Source: JAFDWI01 sp964595905 (GTDB lineage: Bacteria > Actinomycetota > Acidimicrobiia > Acidimicrobiales > Iamiaceae). From it: a stretch of DNA of 64,000 nt. Location of the stretch: assembly GCA_964595905.1 (NCBI GenBank), contig CAZQSU010000004.1:1-64000 (forward strand). The letters are read 5' to 3'. A model generated the notes under the pieces. That model did not search any database and was not told where the DNA came from. It saw nothing but the letters and a program-made list of their open reading frames with translations. Positions 49,954 to 58,428 of the stretch are shown piece after piece; the stretch's first letter is position 1; each line of letters starts with the position of its first letter. The translations under genes and the position numbers were made by a program.

Positions 49954-52044
49954 ATGGAACCGACCATGCTCGACGCAGGCGACACCCGCGTCGCGTTCTG
50001 CACCGACGACGCCGGCCGTCTACGCCAGGTCGGGTTCGGACCCGACGTCGACGCCGGACCGCTCGCCTTCCCCGCCTGGCTGTACCCCCTCGCCTACCCG
50101 ACCTACGGTGAGGACCCGTTCGCGTCGCCGGCATTGCGGCTCACCAATGCGGACGGCACCCCGATCACGCGGCTGGTCTGCACCGGTCACGAACGCGGCG
50201 TCCACGCGGGCGGCGAATCGCTCGTCTTCGCCCTGACCGACGAGGTCGCTCCGCTCACCGTGCGGATCCATCTGCGCTCGTGGCCCGCGGCCGGGGTGGT
50301 CTCGCAGTGGGTCACGGTCACCAACGACCAGACCGGCCCGGTCACGCTGCACGAGGTGGCCGCCGCGACGCCGCTGCTGTCCGGCGACGACCCGTGGCTC
50401 GACCACTACACGGGCGACTGGGGTGCCGAGTTCGCGCCGGTCCACGATCGGCTCACCCCCGGCGCGAAGGTCCTCGAGGCGCGGGCCACGACACGGCCGG
50501 CCCACGAGGTGCCGCCGTACGTGCGCTACCGCCCCGATGGCGAGGTGGGCGAGTCGACCGGGCGCGTCCTCGCCGCGGCGTTGGCATGGGGCGGCAACCT
50601 GCGGATCGCGTTCGAAGGTGCCCGTCACGGCGGCGTGCGCGCCTGGTTCGGCCATCTGCCGACCGGCGCCGACTACGTCCTCGCCGCGGGAGCGACGTTC
50701 ACCACGCCGACGGTGGTGTGGGCGTGGTCCGATGCGGGTACCCGTCCACTCACCCAGCGGCTGCACCGTTGGGTGCGGGCCTACGCCCTGCGCGACGGCT
50801 CGCGGGACCGTCCCGTGGTCGTCAACAACTGGGAGGCCACCGGCTTCGCTTTCGACGCGGCCCGGCTCGATCGCTTCTGCCGTGAAGCCGCGGACCTCGG
50901 CGGCGAGGTGTTTCTGCTCGACGACGGCTGGTTCGGCACCGAGTTCCCCCGCGACGACGACACCCAGGGCCTGGGCGACTGGGATCCGGACCGGCGCAAG
51001 CTTCCCGACGGGCTCGCCGGGGTGGGCCGCTCGGCCGCCGCAGCCGGGGTGCGATTCGGCGTCTGGGTCGAACCGGAGATGGTGAATCCCCGGTCGGTGC
51101 TCTACCGCGACCACCCCGACTGGGTGGTGGCCGTTCCCGGACGGCAACGGCGCGAAGAGCGCCAGCAGCTCCAGCTCGACCTGTGTCGCCCAGAGGTCGC
51201 CGATCACGTCGTGGGGGTCCTCGACGCGGTGCTCGACCCGGCGAACGGCGCCGACCACGTCAAGTGGGACGCGAACCGGATGGTCACCGAACCCGGCTCG
51301 GGTGCGCTGGCCGCGGACCGGCAGAGCAACTGGCCCGTCGACGTGGTGCACGCGACCTGGGCGGCGATGGACCGCGTGGTGGCCGCGCACCCCGACGCCG
51401 AGCTGCTGCTGTGCGCGTCGGGTGGTGGCCGGATGGACCTGGGCACGCTCGCCCGTTTTCACGACGTGTGGTTGTCGGACAACACCGACCCGGTCGACCG
51501 GGTGCGGATGCAGTGGCACGCTGCCGAGTTCCTGCCGGTCGCGGCGCTGGCCGCTCATGTCACCCGTTGGGGGCAACGACCGATCGCGTTCGCGTGCGCC
51601 GTGGCGATGAGCGCCCGCTTCGGTTTTGACGTGAACCGCGACGCCCTCGACGCCGACGAATGGGCGATCTGCCGCCGTGCCACGTCGGTCTACAAGCGGC
51701 TCCGCCCGGTCGTCCAGCGTGGTGACCTGGTGCGTCTCGTCTCGCCCGAGCGCGGACCGAGCGCGGCTCTCGCGTTCGTCGCCGGCGACCGCTCCGAGGC
51801 GGTGGTGTTCGCCTTCCAGCTCCCCGCCCGTGCCGACGACCGTGATCCGACGCCCGATGCGCTGCGGATCGACGGACTCGACCGGGCACGCCGCTACGAC
51901 GTGACCCCGGTCGATCTCACCAGCGACGATCCTCCGGCGCCCGTGCGCCACGCCGGCGCCGAACTCGCCGACGAGGGCATCGCCTGGCACGGGTCGGCCG
52001 AATGCACCGCGGCGATCCTGCACCTCACCGCAGCCGGCGACTGA
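49954..52044 (+). CDS. GH36 alpha-galactosidase
   Basis: 696 residues, typical for family GH36. A beta-sandwich N-domain (about 1-300) is followed by the barrel, starting RPVVVNNWEATGFAF. The nucleophile Asp is in HVKWDANRMVTEPG, the acid/base Asp in WLSDNTDPVDR, and FLLDDGWFGTEF and GVWVEPEMVNPRSVLYRDHPDW are the family substrate loops. A cytoplasmic enzyme without signal peptide, so it should cleave imported alpha-galactosides (raffinose, melibiose type). ATG 49954 has GAGGAG six bases upstream. No sugar ABC transporter is in the window. Confidence 0.93.
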   Translation: MEPTMLDAGDTRVAFCTDDAGRLRQVGFGPDVDAGPLAFPAWLYPLAYPTYGEDPFASPALRLTNADGTPITRLVCTGHERGVHAGGESLVFALTDEVAPLTVRIHLRSWPAAGVVSQWVTVTNDQTGPVTLHEVAAATPLLSGDDPWLDHYTGDWGAEFAPVHDRLTPGAKVLEARATTRPAHEVPPYVRYRPDGEVGESTGRVLAAALAWGGNLRIAFEGARHGGVRAWFGHLPTGADYVLAAGATFTTPTVVWAWSDAGTRPLTQRLHRWVRAYALRDGSRDRPVVVNNWEATGFAFDAARLDRFCREAADLGGEVFLLDDGWFGTEFPRDDDTQGLGDWDPDRRKLPDGLAGVGRSAAAAGVRFGVWVEPEMVNPRSVLYRDHPDWVVAVPGRQRREERQQLQLDLCRPEVADHVVGVLDAVLDPANGADHVKWDANRMVTEPGSGALAADRQSNWPVDVVHATWAAMDRVVAAHPDAELLLCASGGGRMDLGTLARFHDVWLSDNTDPVDRVRMQWHAAEFLPVAALAAHVTRWGQRPIAFACAVAMSARFGFDVNRDALDADEWAICRRATSVYKRLRPVVQRGDLVRLVSPERGPSAALAFVAGDRSEAVVFAFQLPARADDRDPTPDALRIDGLDRARRYDVTPVDLTSDDPPAPVRHAGAELADEGIAWHGSAECTAAILHLTAAGD

Positions 52045-52061
52045 ACGGTCCGCTCCACCGG

Positions 52062-52448
52062 TCAGTCGGTGGTCCAGGCCACCCGGGGCGCGTCCCGCCA
52101 GAGCCGTTCGAGGTCGTAGGTCTCACGGGTCACGTCGTCGAAGACGTGGACGACGAAGTCGCCGTAGTCCATCAGCACCCAGCGCAGATCGTCGAGCCCT
52201 TCGATCCGCCTGGGTCGCGGACCGCCGGCTTCGGCGACGACGCGCTCCACCTCTTCGGTGATCGCCTTCACGAGGCGGGCGTTCCCGGCCGAGGTGACCA
52301 CGAACGAGCCGGTGACCACCAGCAGTTCCGACACGTCGAGGACGACCGTGTCGGCGTCGGTCTTCGCCGCGGCGGCACGCGCCGCGACCAGCGCGTAGTC
52401 CATGTCGTCGGCGCCCGACGGTGCGGCCGGGTCGTGCTCGAAGCTCAT
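52062..52448 (-). CDS. rsfS: Ribosomal silencing factor RsfS
   Basis: 128 residues. ADTVVLDVSELLVVTGSFVVTSAGNARLVKAI and RWVLMDYGDFVVHVFDDVTRETYDLERLWRDA are the two conserved halves of the RsfS/DUF143 fold. RsfS binds ribosomal protein L14 and blocks 30S-50S joining during starvation. Start ATG 52448 overlaps the stop of the LytR_C protein (ATGA), so it is translated from the nuoF-like/nadD/LytR_C/rsfS operon, a conserved nadD-rsfS neighbourhood. Confidence 0.95.
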   Translation of the reverse strand: MSFEHDPAAPSGADDMDYALVAARAAAAKTDADTVVLDVSELLVVTGSFVVTSAGNARLVKAITEEVERVVAEAGGPRPRRIEGLDDLRWVLMDYGDFVVHVFDDVTRETYDLERLWRDAPRVAWTTD

Positions 52449-54010
52449 CGGTCGGAGTCGACCTCCTCGATCGTCAGGGGCCCCGGTGGGTCCGACAACA
52501 GGTCCTTGCCGACCACGATCGAGACGTCGATGCCGTTGTCGGCGGAATCGGAATGGACCACTCGACCGACGCCGAGCTGCGCGGCCATGGCCTCGGCGAA
52601 CGGCCTCGCCCGGGCGTCCGCGTAGGTGAGCGTCGTCTGGGCGTGGTCGAACCGTTTGGCATTGCCCATGCTGGTGATCTGCGCCTCCGCGAAGACGAGT
52701 CGCTGGATCACCGCCGCCGGCACCGCGCCGGGGCCGGTGCCGTTCAGGAGGGTGACCGTCGCCCGGTCGCCCGGGACCGCTGCGACCGGAAACGGCACGA
52801 GGTTCGCGATCAGCAGCATCGCCGGGTCGTGGTCGATCTTCACCGCCGACCGGCCGTCCGCGTCGGGCGCCGCCTCGACCGGAAACGACGTCGTCTGCAT
52901 CTTGCCCGCGGCGAGCCCGACGAGGTAGCGGCCGAGGCCGACGTCGGTCTCCCCCGGGATCGCCTCGGCGCCACCGTCGGCGGCGATCTTGTCGATCCAC
53001 GCGGCCCAGACGAGTTGTTGCCGGGCGAGCTTGCCGCTGATGGTGTGCCCGGCGTCCTGGGCGGTCAGATAGGCGGGGACCTCGGCCGCGGTGAGTTCGA
53101 CCGGCCCGGCGTCGAGCGTGGTGCCGTCGAGCTCGGTGACCGGCTCGGGATTGTCGATCTCGAGCGGGGCCACGGCGTCGATCAGGGTGACCAGATCCGC
53201 ATCGGTGACCTCGACGACGTCGGTGAATCCCATGCCCAGTTCCGACCCGATGACCTTGCCGGCGGTGGCGGGGCTGGTCAGGTCGATGATCCCCGCGAAC
53301 GATTCGACGCCCATCCGGGGCTTCGAGAGTCGCACGTCGACCGGCGACGCGATGGCCGCGCCGCCCTGCTGCTTCGGTCCCGACAGCGACAACACGGTCA
53401 GCCCCTGGGCATGACCCGAGTTCGAGACCTGGATCACCAGAGCGGTCGGGGTCGGTTCCACGAGCGCCGTGTAGCCGGGCGACGACGGTTTCGACCGCCC
53501 CGACAGCACTTCGCCGGCGGTGCTGTCTGCAGCGAGCCGGTAGCCGGTCCACACGAGTGCGGGTACCGCCACGATCATCAGCACCATCAGCAGGTACAGG
53601 GGCCAGAACCGGCGTCGACGGTCCGGGCGACGATCCGCGGGTGCCTCCGGAGTCGCCGCCGTCGCCGTTGCCGCTCCTGATCCGGTACCCGCGGTCGTCG
53701 GGCGGACGGGTTCGTGTGGTGCCGCATCGGTGGGGTCGTCGAGCGGGGGCAGCGCGCCGATCCGGTCGCGCAGTCGGTTCGCCTCGTCGTCGGTCCGGGT
53801 CGTCGCTCCACCGTCGGCCGGCGCGGCCGTCGCGGGCCCGGTCGTCGGCGTCGGTCGCTGCAGTGGTTGATCGGTCGGAGTCGGTTCGGCGCCGAGCGCG
53901 GCGGCGCCGGCACGTGCGGCGGCCTGGGCTTCGGCGACGGCCTCGGCCAGACGCGCGACCGCGCCCCGCTGGTCGCGGGTGGTGCGCGGAGGCTCGTCGG
54001 AGTCGCTCAT
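52445..54010 (-). CDS. LCP-like/LytR_C membrane protein
   Basis: 521 residues. The N-terminal 150 residues are cytoplasmic and Ala/Pro/Thr-rich, then one membrane helix (WPLYLLMVLMIVAVPALVWTGYRLA). An extracytoplasmic LCP-like region follows (LVIQVSNSGHAQGLTVLSLSGPKQQGG...GMGFTDVVEVTDADLVTLIDAVAPLEID), in which the Arg and Asp residues that bind the polyprenyl phosphate are hard to find, so activity is doubtful. The C-terminus (VTLLNGTGPGAVPAAVIQ...VVVGKDLL) is a LytR_C domain. It may attach or regulate wall glycans. ATGA overlaps join it to nadD and rsfS. Confidence 0.8.
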   Translation of the reverse strand: MSDSDEPPRTTRDQRGAVARLAEAVAEAQAAARAGAAALGAEPTPTDQPLQRPTPTTGPATAAPADGGATTRTDDEANRLRDRIGALPPLDDPTDAAPHEPVRPTTAGTGSGAATATAATPEAPADRRPDRRRRFWPLYLLMVLMIVAVPALVWTGYRLAADSTAGEVLSGRSKPSSPGYTALVEPTPTALVIQVSNSGHAQGLTVLSLSGPKQQGGAAIASPVDVRLSKPRMGVESFAGIIDLTSPATAGKVIGSELGMGFTDVVEVTDADLVTLIDAVAPLEIDNPEPVTELDGTTLDAGPVELTAAEVPAYLTAQDAGHTISGKLARQQLVWAAWIDKIAADGGAEAIPGETDVGLGRYLVGLAAGKMQTTSFPVEAAPDADGRSAVKIDHDPAMLLIANLVPFPVAAVPGDRATVTLLNGTGPGAVPAAVIQRLVFAEAQITSMGNAKRFDHAQTTLTYADARARPFAEAMAAQLGVGRVVHSDSADNGIDVSIVVGKDLLSDPPGPLTIEEVDSDR

Positions 54011-54633
54011 GGGTCCCCGACACGATAGAGCCCGTGGTCGTCGATGATCCGGACGACTCCGGGCGGACACAACACGTCGATCCGCCGACCTGCGGCGACG
54101 CGGGCGCGCACGTCGGTGCTCGAGACCTCGAAGCGGGGAACACGCACGATGGCGATGTCGTCGCGCAACGGCGGCAGCGGGATGCCGTCCGCGCCCGCAC
54201 GCTCGTACGCGACGACCGTCGCCGACGCGAACACCTCGTCGACGCGACCCCAGGTGTCGATCTGCGCGGCCGCGTCGGTCCCGAGGATCACGCAGAACTC
54301 CGCGTCGGGGCTGCCACGCCGGAGATCGGCCAGGGTGTCCGCGGTGTAGGAGTCGCCGCCGCGACGGATCTCCAGGTCGCTGGCCACGAGCCCCTCGAGC
54401 CCCTCGGTGGCGGCCTCGACCATCGCGAGTCGCAGCGACGCGTCGGTGATCGGGCGGCTGCCCACCTTCTGCCAGGGCCGGTGCGCTACCACCAACAGCA
54501 CGACGTCGAGTTCGAGCACCTCACCCACTTCGCACGCGGCGACCAGGTGCCCGACGTGCGGCGGGTCGAACGTCCCGCCGAACACGCCGATCCGCGCGCC
54601 CCGGACCGGGCCGTGAGCGTCGTCGTCCGCCAA
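54007..54633 (-). CDS. nadD: Nicotinate-nucleotide adenylyltransferase
   Basis: About 208 residues. The nucleotidylyl-transferase motif GVFGGTFDPPHVGH is near the N-terminus, ILGTDAAAQIDTWGR and VPRFEVSSTDVRARVAAG (the SST-x-x-R motif) follow. NadD makes nicotinic acid adenine dinucleotide in NAD synthesis. No ATG or GTG fits. TTG 54633, seven bases after the stop of the nuoF-like gene, is the best start and adds eleven residues before the first strand. The stop overlaps the LytR_C gene (ATGA). Confidence 0.92.
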   Translation of the reverse strand: MADDDAHGPVRGARIGVFGGTFDPPHVGHLVAACEVGEVLELDVVLLVVAHRPWQKVGSRPITDASLRLAMVEAATEGLEGLVASDLEIRRGGDSYTADTLADLRRGSPDAEFCVILGTDAAAQIDTWGRVDEVFASATVVAYERAGADGIPLPPLRDDIAIVRVPRFEVSSTDVRARVAAGRRIDVLCPPGVVRIIDDHGLYRVGDP

Positions 54634-54640
54634 CTGCCTG

Positions 54641-56101
54641 TTATTCGGTGCGGTAGATGCCGGTGGCGTTGCCGATGTCGGCGTACGCCCAGTTCTCCTG
54701 CTTGAGCCGCCAGTGCTCGTCGAGGATCGCCTTGCCGTCGGCCACGTCGACGAGCTTGGGCGGCATGAGGTCACGGATGTTCACGGGCTTGCCGTCGACG
54801 GCGTCGAGGAAGTCCTGGGGGAAGGTCCGCAACAGGCTCGCGGTGACGATCTGGTCCTGTTCGGGGAGGAAGCACCGGTTGGCGTCGGTCAGCTTCAGGA
54901 TCCGTGCGCCGATGTCGGAGATGTCGCGGTATTCGCCGTCGCCGACCATGATCTTCTTCAACAGGGCGGTGACCCCCATCGTCCCCACCTTGCAGCCGTT
55001 GCACTGGCCACACGACTCGACCGACAGCCAGTGCGAGCAGGTGTAGCCGATCTCGACCGCGTCGGTGGTGTCGTCGTAGACGATGAATCCGCACGAGCCG
55101 ATCCCCGAACCGCGGGCACGGAACGCGTCGAAGCACAACGGCGCATCGAGGAAGTCCTCGGTCATCACCGGGTTCGAGATGCCCGAGAGGATCGCCTTGA
55201 TGCGACGACCTTCGGTCACGCCGCCGCCGACCGTGTCGATGATCTCACCCAGCGGCGTGCCCATCTCGACCTCGGCGACGCCCGGCGCGTTCACGTCACC
55301 GACGATGGTGCAGACGCCGTGACCCGGCGTCGCCTCGGTGCCCATGGAGCGGAACCACTCCGCACCGTGGTGCATGATGTGGGCAGCGGTCGACAGCGAC
55401 TCGACGTTGTTGACCAGCGTGGGGGCCGGGTCGTTCAACTCGGGGTCGTGGGTCGCCTTGGGCATCGCCGACCAGTCGATGTTCGGTACCGAGGCGAACA
55501 CGCCCTGGATGTAGGGCGGGAACAGGCGGGGCGCGGCGGGTTCTCCCTGGATCGCCTGGAGCAGCGCGGTCTCCTCGCCGAACAGGTACGAGTCGGGCCC
55601 CGGCACGATCGTGATCGGGATGCCGGCGGTCAACCCGGCGGCTTCCATCTCGGAAAGGGCCCGCGAGAGGTTCTCGTGTTCCTGCGTGTACTTTGCCTTT
55701 AGGCCGATGAATGCAGAATCGGCCCCGATGGCAAACGTCGCGATCGCAACTCCCTCGATGAGCTGGTACGGGTTCCGGCGCAACATGGCGCGGTCCTTGA
55801 ACGTCCCCGGCTCGCCCTCGGAGGCGTTGCACACCACGAAGCAGGTTCCGCCGGCAGCGGTCTCGCGCAGCGATTTCCACTTCACCCCGACCGGGAATCC
55901 CGCGCCGCCCCGGCCACGCAGGCCCGAGGCGAGGATCTGGTCGATGGTCGCTGCCGGACCGATGTCCAGCGCCTTGGCGAGGCCTTTGCCTCCGCCGATG
56001 GCGACCCAGTCGGTGACCGAAGTCACCGGAGTTTCCGGAAGCAGATAGGGCACGAACACGGTTGCACCATAGCCACTGACCAAAACGTTGGAAACATCCA
56101 T
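54641..56101 (-). CDS. NuoF-like FMN/Fe-S NADH dehydrogenase subunit, stand-alone
   Basis: 486 residues. NADH/FMN-binding motifs LRGRGGAGFPVGVKW (about 61-75) and CNASEGEPGTFKDR (91-104), an SLBB-type domain (VEMGTPLGEIID) and the N3 cluster motif ESCGQCNGCKVG (near 361-372) with the fourth cysteine in NRCFLPEQ. All cofactor sites are intact. The partner subunits NuoE and NuoG and the rest of complex I are not here. The gene is divergent from a sigma factor and heads an operon with nadD. It could serve an NADH-dependent oxidoreductase encoded elsewhere or a hydrogenase/formate-type diaphorase. Confidence 0.85.
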   Translation of the reverse strand: MDVSNVLVSGYGATVFVPYLLPETPVTSVTDWVAIGGGKGLAKALDIGPAATIDQILASGLRGRGGAGFPVGVKWKSLRETAAGGTCFVVCNASEGEPGTFKDRAMLRRNPYQLIEGVAIATFAIGADSAFIGLKAKYTQEHENLSRALSEMEAAGLTAGIPITIVPGPDSYLFGEETALLQAIQGEPAAPRLFPPYIQGVFASVPNIDWSAMPKATHDPELNDPAPTLVNNVESLSTAAHIMHHGAEWFRSMGTEATPGHGVCTIVGDVNAPGVAEVEMGTPLGEIIDTVGGGVTEGRRIKAILSGISNPVMTEDFLDAPLCFDAFRARGSGIGSCGFIVYDDTTDAVEIGYTCSHWLSVESCGQCNGCKVGTMGVTALLKKIMVGDGEYRDISDIGARILKLTDANRCFLPEQDQIVTASLLRTFPQDFLDAVDGKPVNIRDLMPPKLVDVADGKAILDEHWRLKQENWAYADIGNATGIYRTE

Positions 56102-56154
56102 CTTTCCGTGTAACGGGGAATGCCGAGGGCAGTCCCACTGTTGGAGGAATGACC

Positions 56155-56985
56155 ATGAGTGATTCGGTAGGCCAGTACCTGAACGAAATCGGAGCGGTGC
56201 CGCTGCTCGACGCCGCCGAAGAGCGCGAACTCGCGCAGAAGATCGAAGCGGGAGTCGCTGCGCAGGAACGCCTCGACGAAGGCGAGAGCTCGGCGGAACT
56301 GCGCCGGGCGGTGCGCACGGCCGCCGCGGCGAAAGACCGGTTCATCCGGTCCAATCTCCGCCTGGTCGTGAGCGTGGCCCGGCGCTACCCGCTGCCACCC
56401 TCGATGGACCTGCTCGACCTGGTGCAGGAAGGCAACCTCGGGCTGGAGCACGCCGTCGACAAGTTCGACTGGCGCAAGGGCTTCAAGTTCTCGACCTACG
56501 CCACCTTCTGGATCCGCCAGGCCATCGGCCGGGCCCTCGACCAGAAGGCGAGTCTGGTGCGCCTGCCCGGTGACCGCTCCGCCGGATTGCGTGCCGCGCT
56601 GCGCCAGGTGTCGGGCGACGCCGACGAGCTCGACGAGGAGAACGCCCACCTGCACCGGCTGTCGACGCCGACGTCGCTGGACCGCACGGTCGGCGACGAC
56701 GACTCCAACGAGTTGGTCGATCTCATCGCGGACGACCGTCCCGGCCCGGAGGACGCCGTGCTCGAGGCCGAACGCGAGTCGAGCGTGACCCACCTGCTCG
56801 ACGTGTTGGACCAGCGCGCCCGCTACGCGGTGGAGCAGCGCTTCGGCATCAACGACGGCCGCAAGCGCAGCTACCGCGAGGTCGGTGAAGAACTCGGCGT
56901 CACCGCCGAGGCGGCCCGACGGCTCGTCAAACGGGCGGTCGCGGTCGTCAGGGCCGAGGCCGACGCGCGGGTCACCGCGGCTTGA
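56155..56985 (+). CDS. RNA polymerase sigma-70 family factor (group 2/3-like)
   Basis: 276 residues. Region 1.2 (DSVGQYLNEIGAVPLLDAAEERELAQKIE), region 2 (FIRSNLRLVVSVARRYPLPPSMDLLDLVQEGNLGLEHAVDKFDWRKGFKFSTYATFWIRQAIGRALDQK), a shortened region 3 and region 4 (YAVEQRFGINDGRKRSYREVGEELGVTAEAARRLVKRAVAVVRAE). Region 2 is close to housekeeping sigma factors, so it probably recognises similar -10 boxes. Regions 3.0-3.1 are abbreviated. ATG 56155 has GGAGG seven bases upstream; ATG 56149 is too close to it. Divergent from the NuoF-like gene. Function unknown, perhaps stress-related. Confidence 0.92.
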   Translation: MSDSVGQYLNEIGAVPLLDAAEERELAQKIEAGVAAQERLDEGESSAELRRAVRTAAAAKDRFIRSNLRLVVSVARRYPLPPSMDLLDLVQEGNLGLEHAVDKFDWRKGFKFSTYATFWIRQAIGRALDQKASLVRLPGDRSAGLRAALRQVSGDADELDEENAHLHRLSTPTSLDRTVGDDDSNELVDLIADDRPGPEDAVLEAERESSVTHLLDVLDQRARYAVEQRFGINDGRKRSYREVGEELGVTAEAARRLVKRAVAVVRAEADARVTAA

Positions 56986-57080
56986 CCACGACCGTCCCCC
57001 ACCGGCCCGAAGCGACCGGTTCTCTCCGCACGCCACGAACGGGCTTTGTGCCCACCCCCGGACTTGGCAACGATGGAGGG

Positions 57081-58424
57081 ATGACCGACCGAGCCTGGAC
57101 ACCGACGTCCTGGCGGGACCATCCCGCAGATCAGCAGCCCCAGTGGCCCGACACGGGGGCGTTCGAGAACGCGGTGAAGCACCTCGCGACCCTTCCGCCG
57201 TTGGTCTTCGCGGGCGAGGCCCGCTCGCTGCGTGATCAGCTCGCGCAGGTCGCCCGTGGCGAGGCCTTCCTGTTGCAGGCCGGCGACTGTGCCGAATCGT
57301 TCGATGCGTTCCGGGCCGACGCGATCCGCGACAAGCTGAAGGTCATCCTGCAGATGGCCGTGGTGCTGACCTACTCGGCCGGCGTGCCGGTCGTGAAGGT
57401 CGGCCGGATCGCCGGCCAGTTCGCCAAGCCCCGCTCGGCCGACACCGAGACGGTCGATGGGGTCGAGTTGCCCGTGTTCCGCGGGCACATCGTGAACGAC
57501 ATCGCGTTCACCCCGCAGGCTCGCAAGCCCGACCCGTCACGCCTCGAGCGCGCCTACCACCAGTCGGCATCGACGCTGAACCTGCTGCGTGCCTTCACCA
57601 AGGGCGGATTCGCCGACCTGGCCCGCGTGCACCAGTGGAACCAGGACTTCGTCCGGGCCTCATCGGAGGGCAGCCGTTACGAGCGCATCGCGAACGAGAT
57701 CGAGCGGGCGCTGCGCTTCATGCGTGCCTGCGGCCTCGACGGCGCCACCCAGCCCGGCCTGCACGAGGTCGACTTCTACACCAGTCACGAGGCGCTGATC
57801 CTGGGCTACGAGGAGGCGCTCACCCGGCGCGATTCGCTGACCGGCGACTACTACGACACCTCCGCCCACATGGTCTGGGTGGGTGAGCGCACGCGTCGGT
57901 TGGACGGGGCGCATCTCGAGTTCCTCTCTGGCATCGAGAACCCCATCGGCGCCAAGATCGGCCCGACCGCGACCCCTGACGACGTCGTCGCGTTGTGCGA
58001 TCGTCTCGACCCCGAACGAGAGGCGGGCCGCCTCACGCTGATCAGCCGGATGGGCGCGGCCCGGGTGACCGAGTTGCTCCCGCCGCTGCTCGAGGCGGTG
58101 CAGGCCGCCGGCCACCCGGTGGTGTGGGCGTGTGACCCGATGCACGGCAACACGTTCACGACCGACGACGGGCACAAGACCCGCCGTTTCGACGACATCG
58201 AGGCCGAGATCGCGGGGTTCTTCGCTGCGCACCGCGAGGTCGGTACGTGGCCCGGCGGGGTGCACGTGGAGCTCACCGGCGACGCGGTGACCGAGTGTCT
58301 CGGTGGTGCCGATGACATCTCGGCGGCCGATCTGCCCGAGCGCTACGAGACGATGTGTGACCCGCGTCTGAACGGTCGTCAGTCGTTGGATCTCGCGTTC
58401 AGGGTCGGCGAACTGCTTCACTGA
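57081..58424 (+). CDS. aroG: 3-deoxy-7-phosphoheptulonate synthase, class II
   Basis: 447 residues, close to actinobacterial class II (AroG of M. tuberculosis, 462). LLQAGDCAESF near residue 66 bears the metal-binding Cys, KVGRIAGQFAKPRS and HQWNQDFV the PEP-binding arginine and lysine region, HMVWVGERTR and GAKIGPTATPDDVV the barrel, DPMHGNT and GGVHVELTGDAVTECLGG the metal-binding His, Glu and end signature. It commits PEP and erythrose 4-phosphate to the shikimate pathway. ATG 57081 fits family length. A TTG at 56982 overlapping the sigma-factor stop would add 33 non-conserved residues. Confidence 0.95.
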   Translation: MTDRAWTPTSWRDHPADQQPQWPDTGAFENAVKHLATLPPLVFAGEARSLRDQLAQVARGEAFLLQAGDCAESFDAFRADAIRDKLKVILQMAVVLTYSAGVPVVKVGRIAGQFAKPRSADTETVDGVELPVFRGHIVNDIAFTPQARKPDPSRLERAYHQSASTLNLLRAFTKGGFADLARVHQWNQDFVRASSEGSRYERIANEIERALRFMRACGLDGATQPGLHEVDFYTSHEALILGYEEALTRRDSLTGDYYDTSAHMVWVGERTRRLDGAHLEFLSGIENPIGAKIGPTATPDDVVALCDRLDPEREAGRLTLISRMGAARVTELLPPLLEAVQAAGHPVVWACDPMHGNTFTTDDGHKTRRFDDIEAEIAGFFAAHREVGTWPGGVHVELTGDAVTECLGGADDISAADLPERYETMCDPRLNGRQSLDLAFRVGELLH

Positions 58425-58428
58425 GGGG

